Position numbers and translations under genes: made by a program | The notes under the pieces: model-generated | The model's input: the letters and a program-made list of their open reading frames with translations, nothing else | Told to the model about the DNA's origin: nothing | The model's database searches: none | Source of the DNA: Ignavibacteriales bacterium | GTDB taxonomy: Bacteria; Bacteroidota; Ignavibacteria; Ignavibacteriales; Melioribacteraceae | Assembly: GCA_021740915.1 (NCBI GenBank) | Contig: JAIOYW010000004.1 | Coordinates: forward strand, 1-64,000 | DNA length: 64,000 nt | Reading direction: 5' to 3' | Shown here: piece after piece, positions 61,609-64,000 of the stretch | Layout of the letters: each line of letters starts with the position of its first letter | Numbering within the stretch: position 1 is the stretch's first letter

Positions 61609-64000
61609 TTATTTCATCAGCATCATTTTAAGGGTTCTTGTAAATGATGAACCCGGTGAAACTGCGTTTAGTCTGTAAACATATATACCTGATGCAAGAT
61701 TTCCTGCCTCAAAAGTGACTTCGTATGAACCCGCTTTCTGGCTTTGATTAACGATTGTTGCAACTTTCTCACCGACAATGCTGTAAACTTCGAGAGTTAC
61801 TGAGCTGTTATTCGGCAGATCGTAAGTTATCGTTGTAGAAGGATTGAACGGGTTTGGATAATTCTGTTTAAGTGAGAAATCGGTAGGTCTGAATATCTCA
61901 ACGGAATTGGTCGATAATTGCAGATCGATAGATTTGGCAAGGACATCTGCAAATTCATTTTCGGCCGAAGTCTGGAAATCGAAAATTGTACCAGCATCAG
62001 CATTTTCTGATACCTTAAATACGAGCGAGAATAAAGTCTCTCCCGCTTTTACCTGAAGAGGCTGCAAATCGTCCCATGCTATGCTGATCAAACCTTCATT
62101 TTCATTGAAAACTAAACCGCTGCCGGCAAATCTGATAGATTTGAAACTCAGATTATCAGAATCATATTTAATTCCGGCAGTTATTGCAGCTATGTCGGCA
62201 TTATAGTTAACTGATACTGGCAATTCAAAGGTTTCGCCCGGTTTTACGTACTGTTTTGTTCCGGCGCTTAAAGCCAGAAACTCGGTTGATTTTGCTATCG
62301 GAATATTTGAATATGATGCATTGACATCACCTACAGTCAATCCGAGCAAGTTTTGTGTGGCATTTTGTCCTGCAACTGTAACATCGGGTTTTGTAAATTT
62401 CCAGTCACCGGCGGCGAAGCCTGGATCGAGACCGACAGTCCTTCTTCTGATAAGCAGCGCATCGGTAGAATTAACAGAGTTACTTCCATTAACATCTGCT
62501 ACAACAAGTCTCAACCCTTCGAGAAGAGTCAAACCTACTGTGTGCCTGCGTACAAGCAATGCGTCAGTTGAATTGACACCACCCCATGCTTTTGTCGTTG
62601 TCGAGCTGATAGTATAGGTTCCGTTCTCAACCTGATCAATCTGATATGCTCCATCTGAACCGGTAAGATCAGTCCCAATGCTTTGACCGCCGAGCATCAG
62701 ACTGACAGATACATTAGAAAGAGCCGTATTTGCAGTATTATCATACTGAACAAGTCCGCTCACTGAATATGTCGAGGGTAAGATTGAAAAATAAGCATCA
62801 CTTACGTCGTAAGTCATAGGATTGGAAGCATCCGATATTTTTATCAAAGCTGACGTGGTGGGTGTATTCGGCACTGCCCACTGATAAGAACCTGTTGAAG
62901 CATTCAGCCCGGTTGCAATGGTCTCGAAATTATTTCCGCCGTCAGTCGAGTAAGCAAGATCAACCTGGGCAATGTTAAATGTGAGCCATTCGATTAGGAA
63001 ATCGGAAGAAGCAAATATGTTCTCACCGCCATTTGGAGTGGTAACAGTAACCGGTGCTACACTTACATTTCCGTTTTCGTAAAATACTGTTATCAGATTA
63101 CCTTCAGGATCGCTGACTTCGCATCCCGCAACATTGAAGTCTATCCCTGATTCTCCGCCAATATATGTGAATTTGATATCAAATAACTTTCCGTCCGGAA
63201 CATTTATTCCGGTAAAAGTATTGTCAACCCATGAAAAGTTTACAAATCCATTAGAAGCATTTGCAAGAGCGCCGGTGATCTGAGGATTGTAATTCGTCAA
63301 TGCCTGATATGTAAGAACTGCGGGATCGTATGCAATCTTAAAAGTGATTGCACCAACATTGTTAAAATTCATTGCAGTAACAGGAACATAAACTGTATGC
63401 CCGGGAGCTGCCTGAACCGTTCCTGCTTTTACCAGAACAGGTGTAACAACATGAATTGTAGATGTAACTTCATCAAAGAGGTCACCATCTGATACTTTGA
63501 CTGTAAAGGTGAAATCGCCTGTGTTTTGGGGAGTCCACTCAAAAAATCCGGCAGGGCTTAATGTCGCGCCATCCGGCAGATCAGCGGATGAGAATATCAG
63601 ATCATCATTTTCAGGATCTTCTGCATCATACGGATACGGGAAATACATACCAACAGGAATCGTGGTTTCCGAGATGTATTGAGTAAAATAAGGAGCTGTA
63701 TTTCCAAGTGTTGTCACCGTAGCGACATTACTGTAATCCGACTCAAGTTCGGTATTAAAAGCTTTGACCCGGTAATTATAAGTTGTAAATTGTGCAACTG
63801 AGTTATCCGTATAGGATGTTTCATTCTCACCTAAAGTAGCAATTACTGTGAATGTCTTTTCAGTGCCCTCTTCGCGTTCCACTGTAAATCCGGTTTCATT
63901 CGAAGAATTATCTGCCCAGGTTAGTGCAACTGAACCTATACCAAGATTTTCTGCACTCAAATCAGAAGGAGCATTGATTCCCGGAGCTTCGGTAGAATAA
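61609..64000 (-). CDS. T9SS surface protein with Fn3, cohesin-like, Ig-like and dockerin-like modules (5'-truncated by window)
   Basis: The frame is open at the window edge, so the N-terminus is missing; about 797 residues are visible. From the N-terminal side: an Fn3 module (APSDLSAENLG to about 64-90 residues on), a cadherin/He_PIG-like module (AEDPENDDLIFSSADLPDG), a cohesin-like module (APGHTVYVPVTAMNFNNVG), a PNGGE Ig-like module, a carboxypeptidase-regulatory-like sandwich, then a dockerin-like segment with GGVNSTDALLVRRHTVG and DVNGSNSVNSTDALLIRRR (about 62430-62590). A second cohesin-like module and a T9SS sorting domain (NYPNPFNPSTTITYDL) end the protein. The presence of both dockerin- and cohesin-like parts is unusual. 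Confidence 0.88.
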   Translation of the reverse strand, partial: YSTEAPGINAPSDLSAENLGIGSVALTWADNSSNETGFTVEREEGTEKTFTVIATLGENETSYTDNSVAQFTTYNYRVKAFNTELESDYSNVATVTTLGNTAPYFTQYISETTIPVGMYFPYPYDAEDPENDDLIFSSADLPDGATLSPAGFFEWTPQNTGDFTFTVKVSDGDLFDEVTSTIHVVTPVLVKAGTVQAAPGHTVYVPVTAMNFNNVGAITFKIAYDPAVLTYQALTNYNPQITGALANASNGFVNFSWVDNTFTGINVPDGKLFDIKFTYIGGESGIDFNVAGCEVSDPEGNLITVFYENGNVSVAPVTVTTPNGGENIFASSDFLIEWLTFNIAQVDLAYSTDGGNNFETIATGLNASTGSYQWAVPNTPTTSALIKISDASNPMTYDVSDAYFSILPSTYSVSGLVQYDNTANTALSNVSVSLMLGGQSIGTDLTGSDGAYQIDQVENGTYTISSTTTKAWGGVNSTDALLVRRHTVGLTLLEGLRLVVADVNGSNSVNSTDALLIRRRTVGLDPGFAAGDWKFTKPDVTVAGQNATQNLLGLTVGDVNASYSNIPIAKSTEFLALSAGTKQYVKPGETFELPVSVNYNADIAAITAGIKYDSDNLSFKSIRFAGSGLVFNENEGLISIAWDDLQPLQVKAGETLFSLVFKVSENADAGTIFDFQTSAENEFADVLAKSIDLQLSTNSVEIFRPTDFSLKQNYPNPFNPSTTITYDLPNNSSVTLEVYSIVGEKVATIVNQSQKAGSYEVTFEAGNLASGIYVYRLNAVSPGSSFTRTLKMMLMK

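Overview
The window looks like a chromosomal segment from an Ignavibacteria-type bacterium (Bacteroidota/Chlorobiota superphylum). Four large secreted proteins end in type IX secretion (T9SS) sorting domains, most with the NYPNPFNP signature. There is a TonB-dependent receptor paired with a DUF4249-like lipoprotein, a small DUF4295-like protein, and a good match to the Bacteroidota-type promoter (TTG, about 20 nt, TAnnTTTG) before the only tRNA. Base composition is AT-rich, and gene blocks are separated by long repeat-rich spacers. I see no rRNA, CRISPR array, reverse transcriptase or intact insertion sequence.

Layout. 1-2.8 kb: an FGE/SUMF1-fold lipoprotein whose 3' end looks like a diversity-generating-retroelement (DGR) variable region, then repeat spacer. 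2.8-7.9 kb: an aminotransferase and two tandem, recently duplicated secreted proteins with dockerin-like calcium motifs and a Cys/His core. 7.9-14.3 kb: two coupled small genes, proS, rsmI, a second FGE/SUMF1 lipoprotein with the same kind of 3' end, and a GNAT acetyltransferase. 14.4-22.4 kb: a glutamate/dicarboxylate symporter overlapping a K+ channel gene, a large T9SS protein, DoxX and an Nfu Fe-S scaffold. 22.6-29.6 kb: a membrane-tethered HTH/zinc-ribbon regulator, a transglutaminase-like lipoprotein, a decayed membrane gene, a MazE/MazF-type toxin-antitoxin pair, a zinc-ribbon protein, a KamA-type radical SAM protein and a DUF4295-like gene. 29.6-31.6 kb: long intergenic repeats and tRNA-Thr. 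31.7-40 kb: a DUF6544-like membrane protein, a DUF134/NifX-like/thioesterase operon, a family 2 glycosidase, a SpoIIE-type phosphatase response regulator, a beta-rich lipoprotein and ArsM. 40.2-53 kb: lipocalin, TPR histidine kinase, TonB receptor with lipoprotein, an ARPP-1/DUF6569 pair, a 1,224-residue PAS/GAF histidine kinase and a WYL regulator. 53-64 kb: three adjacent minus-strand surface genes built from cohesin-like modules, including a 2,568-residue protein with six of them and a 5'-truncated gene that also carries a dockerin-like segment.

Two systems stand out. The first is a pair of paralogous surface lipoproteins whose last ~40 codons have the hallmarks of DGR targets: NNC-rich variable codons inside an otherwise conserved C-type-lectin/FGE tail, and a nucleotide-identical 3' end. 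The template repeat and reverse transcriptase would have to lie outside this window. The second is a possible non-cellulosomal cohesin-dockerin surface assembly exported by T9SS. The cohesin-rich locus lies at 53-64 kb, and candidate dockerin-bearing clients with a papain/transglutaminase-like signature lie at 4.4-7.1 kb. Both are inferences from sequence pattern alone.
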